A stretch of DNA of 64,000 nucleotides from Brevundimonas sp. MYb52 (GCF_002979535.1 NZ_PCPB01000002.1:124001-188000); one strand, 5' to 3'; positions 1 through 9,639 are shown, counted from the first letter of the stretch. The notes: generated by a model not told the origin, from the sequence alone. A program made the numbers and translations.

Positions 1-12
1 GGGGAGGGCGCG

Positions 13-1044
13 ATGAGCGACGACCTGATCCTGGGCCGCAAGGATCAGCACCTGGACGTGGTGCTGTCCGGCGGCGGGCGTCACGCCCAGTCGTCGGGCT
101 TCGACGACTGGCGTTTCGTCCATGAAGCCTTGCCGGATCTGGACCACGCCAAGATCGACCTGGGCGCCGACTTCCTGGGGCGGCGTCTGCAGGCGCCCCT
201 CCTGATCAGCGCCATGACTGGCGGTCCCGCAAGGGCCGAGGCCATCAATGCCCGTCTGGCCGAGGCGGCTCAGCATCTGGGCATCGCCCTGGCGGTCGGC
301 TCGCAGCGCGCCGCCATCGAAGGCGGGGCCAGCGGCGGGCTGGACCGCGCCCTGCGTGACCGGGCGCCGGACACGCCCATTTTGGCCAATATCGGCGCGG
401 CCCAACTGACACGCGGGTTCGGGCTGGACGAGGCCAAGCGGGCGCTGGACATGATCGGGGCGGACGCCCTGGTGGTGCATCTGAATCCCCTGCAGGAAGC
501 CTGTCAGCCCGAGGGCGACCGCGACTGGTGGGGCGTGGGCGCGGCGCTTCAGGCCTTGATCCGTGATCTGGACGCGCCAGTCATCGTCAAGGAGACGGGG
601 GCGGGCATATCGGCCGTCACCGCCCAGCGCCTGATCGCCATGGGGGCGGCGGGCGTGGACGTGGCCGGGGCTGGGGGCGCCAACTGGGGCCTGATCGAGG
701 GCGAGCGCGCGACCGATCCGGCGGACAAGGCCCACGCCGCCGCCTTCGCCGCCTGGGGCATCCCCAGCGCCCGCGCCATCGCCGAGGCCCGCAACGCCTT
801 GCCCGACGCCCTGATCATCGGCTCGGGCGGGGTCCGCGACGGCGTCGATGTGGCCAAGGCTGTTCGCCTGGGCGCCGATGTGGTCGGCATGGCTTCGGGC
901 GTCATTCAGGCCGCGACGGAATCCACCGAGGCGGTGATCGCCCATTTCCAGACGGTGATCCGGCAACTGCGGACCGTCTGTTTTTGCACCAACGCCGCCA
1001 GCGTGGCGGCCCTGAAACGCGTTCCCTTGCTAAGTGTAAAATAA
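13..1044 (+). CDS. fni: Type 2 isopentenyl-diphosphate delta-isomerase
   Basis: This 343-residue protein matches the FMN-dependent type 2 IPP isomerases, which interconvert isopentenyl and dimethylallyl diphosphate in the cytoplasm. Visible family features are the N-terminal RKDQHLDVVL segment, the early ISAMTGG motif, and the C-terminal glycine-rich phosphate-binding repeats (GSGGVRDGVDVAKA, then GADVVGMASG) of an FMN TIM barrel. Length is normal for the family. The ATG is preceded by GGGGAGGG, a strong ribosome binding site. The gene starts at the window edge, so its upstream partners are unseen; in related bacteria this gene often sits in a carotenoid cluster, which is only a possibility here. 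It is complete and shows no damage. Confidence 0.93.
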   Translation: MSDDLILGRKDQHLDVVLSGGGRHAQSSGFDDWRFVHEALPDLDHAKIDLGADFLGRRLQAPLLISAMTGGPARAEAINARLAEAAQHLGIALAVGSQRAAIEGGASGGLDRALRDRAPDTPILANIGAAQLTRGFGLDEAKRALDMIGADALVVHLNPLQEACQPEGDRDWWGVGAALQALIRDLDAPVIVKETGAGISAVTAQRLIAMGAAGVDVAGAGGANWGLIEGERATDPADKAHAAAFAAWGIPSARAIAEARNALPDALIIGSGGVRDGVDVAKAVRLGADVVGMASGVIQAATESTEAVIAHFQTVIRQLRTVCFCTNAASVAALKRVPLLSVK

Positions 1045-1107
1045 ATCAACTGTTTAGGCGCTCGCTTTAGGGCGCTGGTTCGGAACATCCACGGAGACTC
1101 CCCCTCT

Positions 1108-1869
1108 ATGCGCACTCTTTTGATGACAACGGTCCTGGCCTCGGCCCTGGCGGTCGCCGGCGCCGCTTCGGCCCAGAGCACCATCCGCCCCGGCCAGACC
1201 ATTCAGGGCAATTTCAGCGCCAAAGACGCCCGCATGGGCGACGGCTCGCACTACCGTTGCTACGTCATTCAGACCAACCCGGACGAGGCCTATACGGTCA
1301 CGCTTAGTTCGTCTGACTTCGACACCTTCCTGTCGGCAGGGGCTGGCGCGGATTGCGACGACACCTCGGTGTCCAACGATGACGGCCCCGACATGGGCAC
1401 CAACTCCCAGGTGCGTTTCGCCTCCAGCGGCGGTCTGTGGATCATCAAGGCCAACACCCTGAGCGAGGGTGAGACCGGCCGTTACGAGCTGCGCGTCTCG
1501 GCGGGCGAGCGCATCCGTCCGACCACCCAGGTCCTGCCGATCGCGGTCGGCGAAAGCCGTTCGGGCCGTCTGGAGTTCAGCGACCGCCGCGCCGACGACG
1601 GTTCTTTTTACGACTGCTACGCTCTGACGATCGCGCGGGCGGGCAGCGTGGCGGTCCGTCTCGATTCCGGGGACTTCGACGCCTATCTGGGCCTCTATGA
1701 GGGCCCTCAGTGCGACGGCGACTCTCTCGCGACCGACGACGACAGCGGCGGCGGCACCAGCGCCCAGATCGTCCAGACCCTGCGTCCGGGGACCTATTCG
1801 ATCCGCGCCAACACGCTCGGCTCGGCGGAAGAGGGCGACTACACCCTCAGCGTCACCTCGCGCCGTTGA
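1108..1869 (+). CDS. Exported protein with two tandem PPC-like domains
   Basis: The first 22 residues form a signal peptide ending near AASAQS, so the protein is exported. The mature part is two homologous units, about residues 24-130 and 135-253. Each has a basic/hydrophobic opening strand, an aromatic-Cys-Tyr segment (HYRCYV, FYDCYAL), an SxDFDxxL stretch (SSDFDTFLS, SGDFDAYLG), a second Cys (ADCDD, PQCDG) and a closing TGRYELRV or EGDYTLSV strand. This resembles bacterial pre-peptidase C-terminal (PPC) beta-sandwich domains, but no protease domain is attached. Its function is unknown. The Cys pair in each unit suggests one disulphide per domain. The 3' end overlaps the convergent neighbour by 17 bases. 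Confidence 0.8.
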   Translation: MRTLLMTTVLASALAVAGAASAQSTIRPGQTIQGNFSAKDARMGDGSHYRCYVIQTNPDEAYTVTLSSSDFDTFLSAGAGADCDDTSVSNDDGPDMGTNSQVRFASSGGLWIIKANTLSEGETGRYELRVSAGERIRPTTQVLPIAVGESRSGRLEFSDRRADDGSFYDCYALTIARAGSVAVRLDSGDFDAYLGLYEGPQCDGDSLATDDDSGGGTSAQIVQTLRPGTYSIRANTLGSAEEGDYTLSVTSRR

Positions 1870-2329
1870 TGTCGGCGGCGGCCCCGGTCGGAGCGATCGG
1901 GGCCGTCTCCGCGACGGCTTCCGGCAAGGGGCGGTCGAAGCCGAAGCTGTAGTCGTCGGGGTCCAGTCGCACGACCCGCGGCGCGGGTGCGGGCGCCGGC
2001 TCGCTGATCACCACCACGGACGGCAGGGCCAGGGGCGCGGTCGGTTCGACCCAGGCGCTGTCCAGCGCAGTCTCATCCGCGCCGTAGGGCGCCGGCGGCA
2101 GCATCCGCTCCGGGTCATGCTCATAACCGTCGCTAAGTTCGCCCACCGCCAGAATGGGGCTGGGCGCCAGTTCCGGCTCGATCGGGGCCACCACCTCCAC
2201 ATGGATCGAAGGGCCGCTGGGAGCGGGGCCGTGGGCGATTGAGGTCGAGCGCCACAGCATCCAGCCGCCGCCGAGCAGGACCGCCAGGCCTATCGTCGCG
2301 ATTGTCGCCGTCGTCGCCTTCATCGTCAT
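1853..2329 (-). CDS. Membrane-anchored hypothetical protein
   Basis: I do not recognise a family. The chosen start gives a short N-terminus followed by one hydrophobic helix (IATIGLAVLLGGGWMLW), then a proline- and acid-rich tail of low complexity that probably lies in the periplasm. An upstream in-frame start at 2365 is possible, but the ATG at 2329 has AGGA eight bases upstream and begins just before the helix. The last residues overlap the convergent PPC-like gene by 17 bases. Composition matches the neighbourhood. Nothing in the sequence points to an enzymatic role. Confidence 0.6.
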   Translation of the reverse strand: MTMKATTATIATIGLAVLLGGGWMLWRSTSIAHGPAPSGPSIHVEVVAPIEPELAPSPILAVGELSDGYEHDPERMLPPAPYGADETALDSAWVEPTAPLALPSVVVISEPAPAPAPRVVRLDPDDYSFGFDRPLPEAVAETAPIAPTGAAADINGAR

Positions 2330-2389
2330 CCATCCGATCCTGACGCCTTCGCATCTGAAGCGCACGAATGACCGATAGGGTCCACGCCG

Positions 2390-3031
2390 TCAGTTGTCGC
2401 GATCAAAGGCGGCGACGGCCTCGCGCAAGGCCTGCGGGTCCGAGGCCGTCAGCAGGGGGCGCAGCGCCTCGAACTTGGCCTCGGGCCAGTCGTAGATGCG
2501 CAAGGACAGCAGCAGGGCCGTCGTCTCGGCGTCGAACCGCGTCCGTACCGGCTTGGCCGGATTGCCCGCGACGATGGTGTAGGGTTCCACGTCGCGCGTG
2601 ACGATGGCGCCAGAGGCGACCACGGCGCCTTCGCCGATGGTGACGCCGGGCATGATCATGGCTCGCATCCCGATCCAGGCGCCGTCCTCGATGCGCGTGT
2701 CGCCCTTGCCGACATAGGCGTCGCCGATGACCTCCATGAAGGGGTAGAGGCTGAACCAGTCGGTGCGGTGGGTATGGTTGCCGCCCATCAGGATGACGGC
2801 CTCGGCGCCGATGCAGACATAGTCGCCGATATGCAGTTGATCGACCGGCCACTGGGATTCCCACGCGGCCAGACTGTAGGCGTCGCCATAGAGGTAACGC
2901 ACGACGCTGGACTGGAAATCGCCGGTCCAGGCGTCGCTGTAATAGGAGTGCTGACCCCGCACATGGATGTTCGGGTTGGTCACGCTCTGGTGGAGATACT
3001 CCACCTTCGACCAGTGCTTGATGTCGTCCAT
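2390..3031 (-). CDS. CatB/Vat-type hexapeptide O-acetyltransferase
   Basis: This 213-residue protein belongs to the left-handed beta-helix acetyltransferases, the xenobiotic or chloramphenicol CatB-like branch, which transfer acetyl from acetyl-CoA to a hydroxyl group. The beta-helix is seen in hexapeptide repeats (IGDYVCIGAEAVIL, then IEDGAWIGMRAMIMPGVTIGEGAVVASGAIV). The catalytic histidine region GGNHTHRTDW and the C-terminal VAGNPAKPVR motif are both present. The N-terminal KHWSKVEYLHQSV opening is typical of this branch. The substrate cannot be told from sequence. A resistance role is possible, but many chromosomal copies act on sugars or unknown acceptors. It lies 20 bases beyond the hutH stop on the same strand, so read-through from the hut promoter is possible. 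Confidence 0.82.
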   Translation of the reverse strand: MDDIKHWSKVEYLHQSVTNPNIHVRGQHSYYSDAWTGDFQSSVVRYLYGDAYSLAAWESQWPVDQLHIGDYVCIGAEAVILMGGNHTHRTDWFSLYPFMEVIGDAYVGKGDTRIEDGAWIGMRAMIMPGVTIGEGAVVASGAIVTRDVEPYTIVAGNPAKPVRTRFDAETTALLLSLRIYDWPEAKFEALRPLLTASDPQALREAVAAFDRDN

Positions 3032-3051
3032 GTGCGGGGCTTGGCCGAGAT

Positions 3052-4584
3052 CTAGGCCGAGGGCAGCAGGTCGCCGGCGAAGGCGCGGTAACGACCGGCC
3101 CGCACCGCATCCGTGGCCCGTGCGATGTCCGGCGCGAAGTAGCGGTCCTGATCATAGGCCGGGGCCGCCTCGCGCACGATGGCGTAGGTCTGCTCCAGTT
3201 CCGGCGACGAGGTCAGCGGACGACGGAAGTCGATGCCCTGGGCTGCGGCCAGCAGTTCGATGCCCACCACGGTCGCCGTATTGGCGGCCATGTCCAGCAG
3301 GCGGCGCGCGCCGTGGGTGGCCATCGACACATGGTCTTCCTGATTGGCGCTGGTCGGCACGGTGTCGATGACGCAGGGGTGGGCGACCATGCGGTTCTCG
3401 GCCACCAGGGCCGCCGCCGTCACCTGGGCGATCATGAAGCCCGAGTTCACGCCGCTGTCCTTGACCAGGAAGGCGGGCAGGTCGGTCATCTTGGGATCGA
3501 CCAGGATGGAGGTGCGGCGCTCACTGATATTGCCGATCTCGCACAGAACCATGGCGATCTGATCTGCTGCATAGGCAACGGGTTCTGCGTGGAAGTTGCC
3601 GCCCGAGATGACATCGCCGTCCTCGATGAAGACCAGCGGATTGTCGGTCACGGCGTTGGCTTCACGCTCCAGCATGGCGGCGGCGTTGCGCAGGACATCC
3701 AGGGTCGCGCCCATGACCTGCGGCTGGCAGCGCAGCGAGTAGGGGTCCTGGACCTTGGCGCAGTCGTGGCGGTGGCTGTCGCGGATGGCGCTGCCGGTCA
3801 GCAATTCGCGCAGACGACGGGCCACGTCGATCTGTCCCGGTTGACCGCGCAGGGCGTGGATGCGGTGATCGAACGGCGCGTCCGAACCCAGCAGGGCGTC
3901 GACCGACAGGGCGCCGGCCGCCATGCCGGCGGCGAAGACGTCCTCGGTGGCGAACAGGCCGGCCAGGGCCAGGGCCGTCGAGCACTGGGTGCCGTTCAGC
4001 AGGGCCAGACCTTCCTTCGGACCCAGGACGACGGGTTTCAGCCCGGCCTTGGCCAGGGCCGAAACGGCGTCCAGCACCTGACCCTGATAGCGGGCCTCGC
4101 CGACGCCGATCAGGACGCAAGACATGTGGGCCAGCGGGGCCAGGTCGCCCGAGGCGCCGACCGAACCCTTGGACGGGATCAGCGGCAGGACCCCGGCGTT
4201 GACCATGCCGATCAGGGTCTCCAGCGTGTGCCGCCGAACGCCCGAGGCGCCCTTGGACAGGCTGGCGATCTTCAGCACCATCAGCAGGCGGGTGACGTTC
4301 TCGTCCAGCGGCGCGCCCACGCCGCAGGCGTGGCTGAGCACCAGGTTCTTCTGAAGAGTTTCAAGATCTTCCGCCGCAATGCTGGTGTTGGCCAGCAGGC
4401 CAAAGCCGGTGTTGATGCCATAGACCGTGCGGCCCTCGGCCAGGATGGCGGCGACGACCGCCGCGCCCTTCTCGACATTGGCCCAGGCGGCGTCGGTCAG
4501 GCTGACCTTAACCGGCCCGTTCAGGACCGAGCGAAGCTGGGCGAGGGTGAGCGGCGCGGCGCCGATTTCAATCGTGGTGGTCAT
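3052..4584 (-). CDS. hutH: Histidine ammonia-lyase
   Basis: First step of histidine catabolism: non-oxidative deamination of L-histidine to urocanate in the cytoplasm. The Ala144-Ser145-Gly146 triad within [13 protein letters not shown] forms the MIO electrophile. The active-site Tyr in [10 protein letters not shown], the [11 protein letters not shown] segment and the C-terminal [14 protein letters not shown] motif are all present. Length (510 residues) is standard. It lies 4 bases downstream of hutU, so the two are almost certainly one transcript running away from hutC. Regulation is expected through HutC at the divergent promoter region. No defects are visible. Confidence 0.97.
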   Translation of the reverse strand: MTTTIEIGAAPLTLAQLRSVLNGPVKVSLTDAAWANVEKGAAVVAAILAEGRTVYGINTGFGLLANTSIAAEDLETLQKNLVLSHACGVGAPLDENVTRLLMVLKIASLSKGASGVRRHTLETLIGMVNAGVLPLIPSKGSVGASGDLAPLAHMSCVLIGVGEARYQGQVLDAVSALAKAGLKPVVLGPKEGLALLNGTQCSTALALAGLFATEDVFAAGMAAGALSVDALLGSDAPFDHRIHALRGQPGQIDVARRLRELLTGSAIRDSHRHDCAKVQDPYSLRCQPQVMGATLDVLRNAAAMLEREANAVTDNPLVFIEDGDVISGGNFHAEPVAYAADQIAMVLCEIGNISERRTSILVDPKMTDLPAFLVKDSGVNSGFMIAQVTAAALVAENRMVAHPCVIDTVPTSANQEDHVSMATHGARRLLDMAANTATVVGIELLAAAQGIDFRRPLTSSPELEQTYAIVREAAPAYDQDRYFAPDIARATDAVRAGRYRAFAGDLLPSA

Positions 4585-4588
4585 AGGC

Positions 4589-6253
4589 TTACAGGTCCAG
4601 CGAGGGCAGGTTCAGGCCATGTTCGCGCGCGGCGTCCTTGGCGATTTCGTATCCGGCGTCGGCGTGGCGCATGACGCCGGTGGCCGGGTCGTTCCACAGC
4701 ACGCGCTCCAGACGCTTGGCGGCTTCCTCGGTGCCGTCGGCGACGATGACGACGCCCGAGTGCTGGCTGTAGCCCATGCCGACCCCGCCGCCGTGGTGCA
4801 GCGACACCCACGAGGCACCCGAGGCCGTGTTCAGCAGGGCGTTCAGCAACGGCCAGTCGGACACGGCGTCCGAGCCGTCCATCATGGCCTCGGTCTCGCG
4901 GTTCGGGCTGGCGACGGAGCCAGAGTCCAGATGGTCGCGGCCGATGACGATGGGGGCGGAAAGCTCGCCCGAGGCCACCATTTCGTTGAACATCAGGCCC
5001 GCGCGATGACGGTCGCCCAGACCGATCCAGCAGATGCGCGCCGGCAGACCCTGGAAGGCGATACGCTCGCCCGCCATATCCAGCCAGCGGTGCAGGCCGG
5101 CGTTGTCGGGGAAGAGCTTCTTCATCGCCGCATCCGTCTTACGGATGTCCTCGGGATCACCCGACAGGGCGGCCCAGCGGAACGGGCCGATGCCGCGGCA
5201 GAACAGCGGGCGGATATAGGCGGGCACGAAGCCGGGGAAGTCGAAGGCGTTGGTCACGCCTTCATCAAAGGCGACCTGACGGATGTTGTTGCCATAGTCG
5301 ACCGTGGGGATGCCCATGGCGTGGAAGTCGAGCATGGCCTGAACGTGGACGGCCATGGATTTGCGCGCGGCGGCCTCGACCGCTGCGGGGTCGCTGACGC
5401 GCTTTTCTTCCCACTCGGCGACGGTCCAGCCGGAGGGCAGGTAGCCGTTGACGGGATCGTGGGCGCTGGTCTGATCGGTCACCAGATCGGGGCGAACGCC
5501 GCGCTTGACTATTTCAGGCAAAAGGTCAGCCGCGTTGCCCAAGAGCCCGATCGACAAGGCTTTCTTGTCCTTGAACGACTGCTCCAGCAGGGCCAGGGCT
5601 TCGTCCAGCGTTTCGGCCATGACGTCGACGTAGCGGGTGCGCAGGCGGAACTCGATGCGGCTGCGCTGGCACTCGATGGTGATGCAGGACGCGCCGGCCA
5701 TGGTCGCGGCCAGAGGTTGCGCGCCGCCCATGCCGCCGAGGCCCGCCGTCAGGATCCACTTGCCCGACCAGTCGCCGCCATAGTGCTGGCGACCCGCCTC
5801 CATGAAGGTCTCATAGGTGCCTTGAACGATGCCCTGGGTGCCGATGTAGATCCACGAGCCAGCGGTCATCTGGCCGTACATGGCCAGACCCTTCTTATCG
5901 AGCTCGTTGAAGTGGTCCCAGGTCGCCCACTTGGGCACCAGGTTGGAGTTGGCGATCAGGACGCGCGGGGCGTCGGCGTGGGTGCGGAAGACGCCCACCG
6001 GCTTGCCCGACTGGACCAGCAGGGTCTCGTCGGCTTCCAGCTTTTGCAACTGCTCGACGATGGTGTCGAAGGCCTGCCAGTTGCGGGCCGCCTTGCCGAT
6101 GCCGCCATAGACGACCAGGTCCTCGGGGCGCTCGGCCACGTCGGGGTCGAGGTTGTTCATCAGCATCCGCATGGCGGCCTCGGCGGCCCAGGTCTTGGCG
6201 GTCTTTTCAGAGCCGTGCGGGCTACGGATGATGCGGGTGTTGGGGGTGGCCAT
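4589..6253 (-). CDS. hutU: Urocanate hydratase
   Basis: Second step of histidine degradation: hydration of urocanate to imidazolonepropionate using tightly bound NAD+. Recognisable parts are the NAD-binding [16 protein letters not shown] segment, the [14 protein letters not shown] motif and the active-site Cys in [16 protein letters not shown]. The C-terminal [17 protein letters not shown] block is also typical. The ATG at 6253 is preferred over one 12 bases upstream because GGAGG lies immediately before it and the protein then begins [14 protein letters not shown], as in homologues. It is the first gene of the minus-strand hut arm, followed 4 bases later by hutH. The promoter must lie within the 89-base gap to hutC. 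Confidence 0.97.
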   Translation of the reverse strand: MATPNTRIIRSPHGSEKTAKTWAAEAAMRMLMNNLDPDVAERPEDLVVYGGIGKAARNWQAFDTIVEQLQKLEADETLLVQSGKPVGVFRTHADAPRVLIANSNLVPKWATWDHFNELDKKGLAMYGQMTAGSWIYIGTQGIVQGTYETFMEAGRQHYGGDWSGKWILTAGLGGMGGAQPLAATMAGASCITIECQRSRIEFRLRTRYVDVMAETLDEALALLEQSFKDKKALSIGLLGNAADLLPEIVKRGVRPDLVTDQTSAHDPVNGYLPSGWTVAEWEEKRVSDPAAVEAAARKSMAVHVQAMLDFHAMGIPTVDYGNNIRQVAFDEGVTNAFDFPGFVPAYIRPLFCRGIGPFRWAALSGDPEDIRKTDAAMKKLFPDNAGLHRWLDMAGERIAFQGLPARICWIGLGDRHRAGLMFNEMVASGELSAPIVIGRDHLDSGSVASPNRETEAMMDGSDAVSDWPLLNALLNTASGASWVSLHHGGGVGMGYSQHSGVVIVADGTEEAAKRLERVLWNDPATGVMRHADAGYEIAKDAAREHGLNLPSLDL

Positions 6254-6302
6254 CGAATCCTCCATGCGGCGTCGGTCGCCGTCGTGTCTTGGGCTCAGTG
6301 TT

Positions 6303-6314
6303 ATGTCTAGACAT
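6303..6314. promoter_or_regulatory. Putative HutC operator
   Basis: The 12-base sequence ATGTCTAGACAT is a perfect palindrome in the 89-base gap between hutU and hutC. GntR/HutC repressors bind short palindromes with TGT...ACA arms, and urocanate is the known inducer of HutC. Its position 49 bases upstream of the hutU start and 28 bases upstream of the hutC start would let one dimer control both arms. The assignment is inferred from symmetry and location. Confidence 0.7.
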
Positions 6315-6342
6315 TATCGCGTGCAAGAGGCAGTTTCGATTC

Positions 6343-7041
6343 ATGGATCATGAGCCGCTTCATCGACGGATCGCCGGCGATATCGAACGCCGCATCGCCT
6401 CGGGCGAATGGCGGCCGGGTTTCCGTATCCCGACCGAGGCCGAGCTGATGGCCGAATACGGCTGCGCCCGCATGACGGTGTCGCGGGCCATGACCGACCT
6501 GTCGGCGCGGGCCCTGGTGGTGCGCCGCCGTCGCGCCGGAACGGTGGTGGCCCATCCGCCGGTGCATTCGTCGGCGCTTGTCGCCATCCCCGACATCCAG
6601 TCCGAGGTGGAGGGCAGGGGGCTGGCCTATTCCCATCGCCTGCTGGGCCGCATCGTCCGTCCCGCTCGCGCCGACGAGGGGCTGGGCCAGCGCGTGATCG
6701 AGCTGGAAACCCTGCATCTGGCCGACGATCTTCCCTTTGTCTTCGAGCGCCGCCTGATCGCCCTGAGCGCCGCGCCCGAGGCCGAGGCCGCCGACTTCAC
6801 CACCCAGCCGCCCGGCGGCTGGCTGCTGGCCCATATGCCCTGGACCGAGGCCGAGCACCGCATTTCCGCCGTCGGCGCCGACCATGAGACGGCGACCCAC
6901 CTCGGCCTGTCCGACGGCGCGCCCTGCCTCCGGCTGGAGCGCCGCACCTGGCGCGACGGTCAGGGCGTGACCTGGGCGTGGCAGACCTTCCCCGGCGCGG
7001 CCTATGATCTGGTCGCCCGTTTCTCTCCGACCAAAGGATGA
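6343..7041 (+). CDS. hutC: Histidine utilisation repressor, GntR/HutC family
   Basis: Transcriptional repressor of the hut genes. The N-terminus (about residues 1-70) is a GntR winged helix: HRRIAGDIERRIASGEWRPG, then the recognition helix region AEYGCARMTVSRAM and the wing VVRRRRAGTVVA. The C-terminal part (about 80-232) is a UTRA effector domain, including the FVFERRLI and CLRLERRTW strands, which in HutC senses urocanate. The ATG at 6343 gives the normal HutC start MDHEPLHRRI; an upstream in-frame start at 6289 would read across the operator. It is first in the plus-strand arm, ahead of hutG and hutI, so it would be autoregulated. Confidence 0.93.
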   Translation: MDHEPLHRRIAGDIERRIASGEWRPGFRIPTEAELMAEYGCARMTVSRAMTDLSARALVVRRRRAGTVVAHPPVHSSALVAIPDIQSEVEGRGLAYSHRLLGRIVRPARADEGLGQRVIELETLHLADDLPFVFERRLIALSAAPEAEAADFTTQPPGGWLLAHMPWTEAEHRISAVGADHETATHLGLSDGAPCLRLERRTWRDGQGVTWAWQTFPGAAYDLVARFSPTKG

Positions 7042-7046
7042 CCCCG

Positions 7047-7937
7047 ATGAGCCAACCGTCTGAAGCCCTCGGCTGGCGCTCTGTCGGCGATCTGGTGGGG
7101 AACCATCCCGACGCCCCGGTCGCCCTGATCGGGGCGCCGCTGAACGAACGCTCTCTGACGCCGGGCCGCTGCGACCTCGGCCCCAAGACCCTGCGCGCCG
7201 TCCTGCCGCGCCTGTCCACCTATGACGTCGAGACCGGGCTGGAGCTGGACGTTCTGGTCCATGACGCCGGGGACGTGGCGCTGAAGGCCGTCTCGCCCTT
7301 CGACGCCTTTGAGCCCGTGCGCGACGCGGTGGCGGCGCAGGCCCATCGCGCCCTGACCATTCTTGTCGGCGGCAACAACGCCATCACCCGACCTGGCGTC
7401 CATGCCCTCGGTCTGGACCGCGTCGGCGTTCTGACCCTGGACGCCCATTTCGACCTGCGCGACACGGACCAGGGCCTGACCAACGGCAATCCGATCCAGG
7501 CCCTGCTGGACGACGGCATGGACGGTCATCGCATCAGCCAGGTTGGCCTCGCCCCCTTCGCCAACACCCGCCGCGCCCATGAGAAAGCAGAGGCCGCCGG
7601 CATCAGCGTCCGCACCGCCCGCGAGTGCCGCCAGCGCGGCCTGGCCGCCGTGGTGGTCGAGGAACTGGAGCGCCTGTCGTCGCTGTGCGAGGTCATCTAC
7701 GTCGACTTCGACATCGACGTCATCGACCGCAGCCAGTGGCCCGCCAGCCCCGGCGCCCGCCCCGGCGGCGTCTCGGTCCACGACTTCTTCGACGCCGCCC
7801 GCGCCATCGGCGCCTGCCCCAAGGTGCGCGCCGTCGACCTGACCGAATACGACCCCTCGCTGGAAGTCGGGGACCTTGGTTCCCTGACCGTCGGGCGCTG
7901 GTTCTGTGAACTGCTTGCGGGGATCCAGAGCCGATGA
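7047..7937 (+). CDS. hutG: Formimidoylglutamase (arginase family) with an altered metal site
   Basis: The ureohydrolase fold and hut context indicate formimidoylglutamate hydrolase, which gives glutamate and formamide and ends the four-step route. Manganese ligands in LDAHFD (Asp132, His134, Asp136) and VDFDIDVID (Asp222, Asp224) are present. The usual GGDH(S/E) histidine is replaced: the segment reads GGNNAITRPG, placing Asn111 at the ligand position. The ATG at 7047 is preferred because AAGGA lies eight bases upstream; an ATG at 7038 overlaps the hutC stop but has its Shine-Dalgarno directly abutting it. No HutF gene is nearby, which agrees with the direct hydrolase route. Identity rests partly on context because of the Asn change. 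Confidence 0.85.
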   Translation: MSQPSEALGWRSVGDLVGNHPDAPVALIGAPLNERSLTPGRCDLGPKTLRAVLPRLSTYDVETGLELDVLVHDAGDVALKAVSPFDAFEPVRDAVAAQAHRALTILVGGNNAITRPGVHALGLDRVGVLTLDAHFDLRDTDQGLTNGNPIQALLDDGMDGHRISQVGLAPFANTRRAHEKAEAAGISVRTARECRQRGLAAVVVEELERLSSLCEVIYVDFDIDVIDRSQWPASPGARPGGVSVHDFFDAARAIGACPKVRAVDLTEYDPSLEVGDLGSLTVGRWFCELLAGIQSR

Positions 7938-8371
7938 GGATGCTGTTAGTGGCTTCGGTAGCGGGCCTTGCTGTATCTGCTTCCCCCGCGGGAGCCTGTG
8001 AAGCCGTCAATCGCACGCTCGAGCAGACCCTTGAGCTCCAGCGTCGCCTGGCATCTACCGCTGACAGCATCTACCTCGCGCGGGCGGTGCCGGTCTCCGG
8101 CGGCTACATGAGCACGTATCATCGTATCACCGTGATCGATGGTTTGACGCCGCCCCGCCGACTGAAAGATTGGCCTGAAGACTGCGGCCGTGCCGATGAG
8201 GGGCTGACCATCGTCTTCGCCCAGCGGGTTCGCCCCACACACAAATTCGATGGCTGGTTCTGGGGCGGCTGGGCTCTTTCAGCATTCTATCCGTCCGAAA
8301 TCGTTGATCCCGAGATGGCGGCGCGCATGCGCAGAACCGCTGATCGTTTGGAGGCGGAAGAGCGCCAATGA
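7934..8371 (+). CDS. Exported hypothetical protein embedded in the hut operon
   Basis: No family is recognised. The protein has a signal peptide ([20 protein letters not shown]) with cleavage near PAGA/CEA and a mature part of about 120 residues with two or three Cys. Its start ATG overlaps the hutG stop (ATGA) and its stop overlaps the hutI ATG, so it is translationally coupled on both sides and must be co-expressed with histidine catabolism. It is visibly less GC-rich than hutG and hutI, suggesting later insertion into the operon. The mature sequence contains [11 protein letters not shown] and a [13 protein letters not shown] stretch. A periplasmic role is inferred from the signal peptide only. 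Confidence 0.75.
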   Translation: MRMLLVASVAGLAVSASPAGACEAVNRTLEQTLELQRRLASTADSIYLARAVPVSGGYMSTYHRITVIDGLTPPRRLKDWPEDCGRADEGLTIVFAQRVRPTHKFDGWFWGGWALSAFYPSEIVDPEMAARMRRTADRLEAEERQ

Positions 8372-9582
8372 TCCTCGCTGACCGCCTCATCACCGACTGC
8401 CACGTCGCCGCCATGACCGAGGACGGCGCCCCCTATGGCGCGATCGAGGACGCCGCCATCCTGATCCAGGACGGGCGCATCGCCTGGGTCGGGCCGCGCG
8501 CGGACCTGCCTGTGCACAAGGCTGTGGAAACCGACCGTCTGGGCGGCCGCTGGGTCACGCCCGGGCTGATCGACTGCCACACCCATCTGGTCTTCGGCGG
8601 CGACCGTTCGGGCGAGTTCGAGCGGCGGCTGGAGGGCGCTACCTATGAAGAGATCGCCCGTGCCGGGGGCGGCATTGTCTCCTCGGTCAAGGCGACGCGC
8701 GCAGCCAGCGAGGACGACCTCTACGCCTCGGCCTGCAAGCGTCTGGCGGGGCTGAAGGCCACGGGAGTCACCACGGTCGAGATCAAGTCCGGCTATGGTC
8801 TGGATCACGACAGCGAGCTGAAGATGCTGCGCGTCGCCCGTCGCATCGGGCGCGAGGCCGGGGTGCGGGTCCGCACCTCCTACCTGGGCCTGCACGCCGT
8901 CCCGCCCGAGCACAAAGCCGACCGCGCCGCCTATGTGGACAAGGCTGTGGATGAAATCCTGCCCGCTGCCCACGCCGAGGGTCTGGTCGACGCCGTCGAC
9001 GCCTATTGCGAGCCCATCGCCTTCACCACGGACGAGGTCGCCCGCCTGTTCGACAGGGCCGAGGCCCTGGGCCTGCCGGTCAAGCTGCACGCTGACCAAT
9101 TGTCCGACGGCGGCGGCGCGGCCCTGGCCGCCCGCTATCACGCCCTGTCTGCCGACCATATCGAGCACACGACCGAGCCGGGCGTTCAGGCCATGGCCGA
9201 GGCGGGCGTGGTGGCGGTCCTGCTGCCCGGCGCCTTCCTGATGCTGCGCGAGACCAAGGCGCCGCCCGTCGCCCTGTTGCGCCAGCACGGCGTGCGCATG
9301 GCCGTGGCGACCGACTGCAACCCCGGCACCTCGCCCGTCGCCTCGATGACGGCGGCGCTGAACCTGGCCTGCGTCCAGTTCCGCCTGACCCCGGAAGAAG
9401 CCATCGCCGGCGCCACCCGCCACGCCGCCCGCGCCCTGGGGTTGCCGGACGAGGCCGGAACCATCGAGCCCGGCAAGGCCGCCGACCTCGCCGTCTGGGA
9501 CATCACCCGCCCGGCCGAGCTCTGCTACTGGCTCGGCGCGCCACTCCTGCATCGCCGCTACCTGGGCGGCGCAATCACCTAA
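8368..9582 (+). CDS. hutI: Imidazolonepropionase
   Basis: Third step of histidine degradation: hydrolysis of 4-imidazolone-5-propionate to N-formimino-L-glutamate. The amidohydrolase metal site is present: [10 protein letters not shown] near the N-terminus, KLHADQLS in mid-protein, HIEHT after it, and the aspartate in ATDCNPGT. The substrate-binding IKSGYGLD segment is typical of HutI. The C-terminal [15 protein letters not shown] is the standard amidohydrolase closing beta-sandwich. Length of 404 residues is normal. The ATG overlaps the preceding stop by four bases, giving tight coupling. It is the last gene of the plus-strand hut arm. Confidence 0.97.
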   Translation: MILADRLITDCHVAAMTEDGAPYGAIEDAAILIQDGRIAWVGPRADLPVHKAVETDRLGGRWVTPGLIDCHTHLVFGGDRSGEFERRLEGATYEEIARAGGGIVSSVKATRAASEDDLYASACKRLAGLKATGVTTVEIKSGYGLDHDSELKMLRVARRIGREAGVRVRTSYLGLHAVPPEHKADRAAYVDKAVDEILPAAHAEGLVDAVDAYCEPIAFTTDEVARLFDRAEALGLPVKLHADQLSDGGGAALAARYHALSADHIEHTTEPGVQAMAEAGVVAVLLPGAFLMLRETKAPPVALLRQHGVRMAVATDCNPGTSPVASMTAALNLACVQFRLTPEEAIAGATRHAARALGLPDEAGTIEPGKAADLAVWDITRPAELCYWLGAPLLHRRYLGGAIT

Positions 9583-9639
9583 AGGTTGTATTTCGACGTT
9601 ATTCTAATCTAGGGTTGTTGGCGGGGAGGCCGACAATCC

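Noticed and set aside
4427..6310. A long open frame antisense to hutU
   Set aside because: Gly/Ala/His/Arg-rich with no domain motifs; hutU on the other strand is certain.
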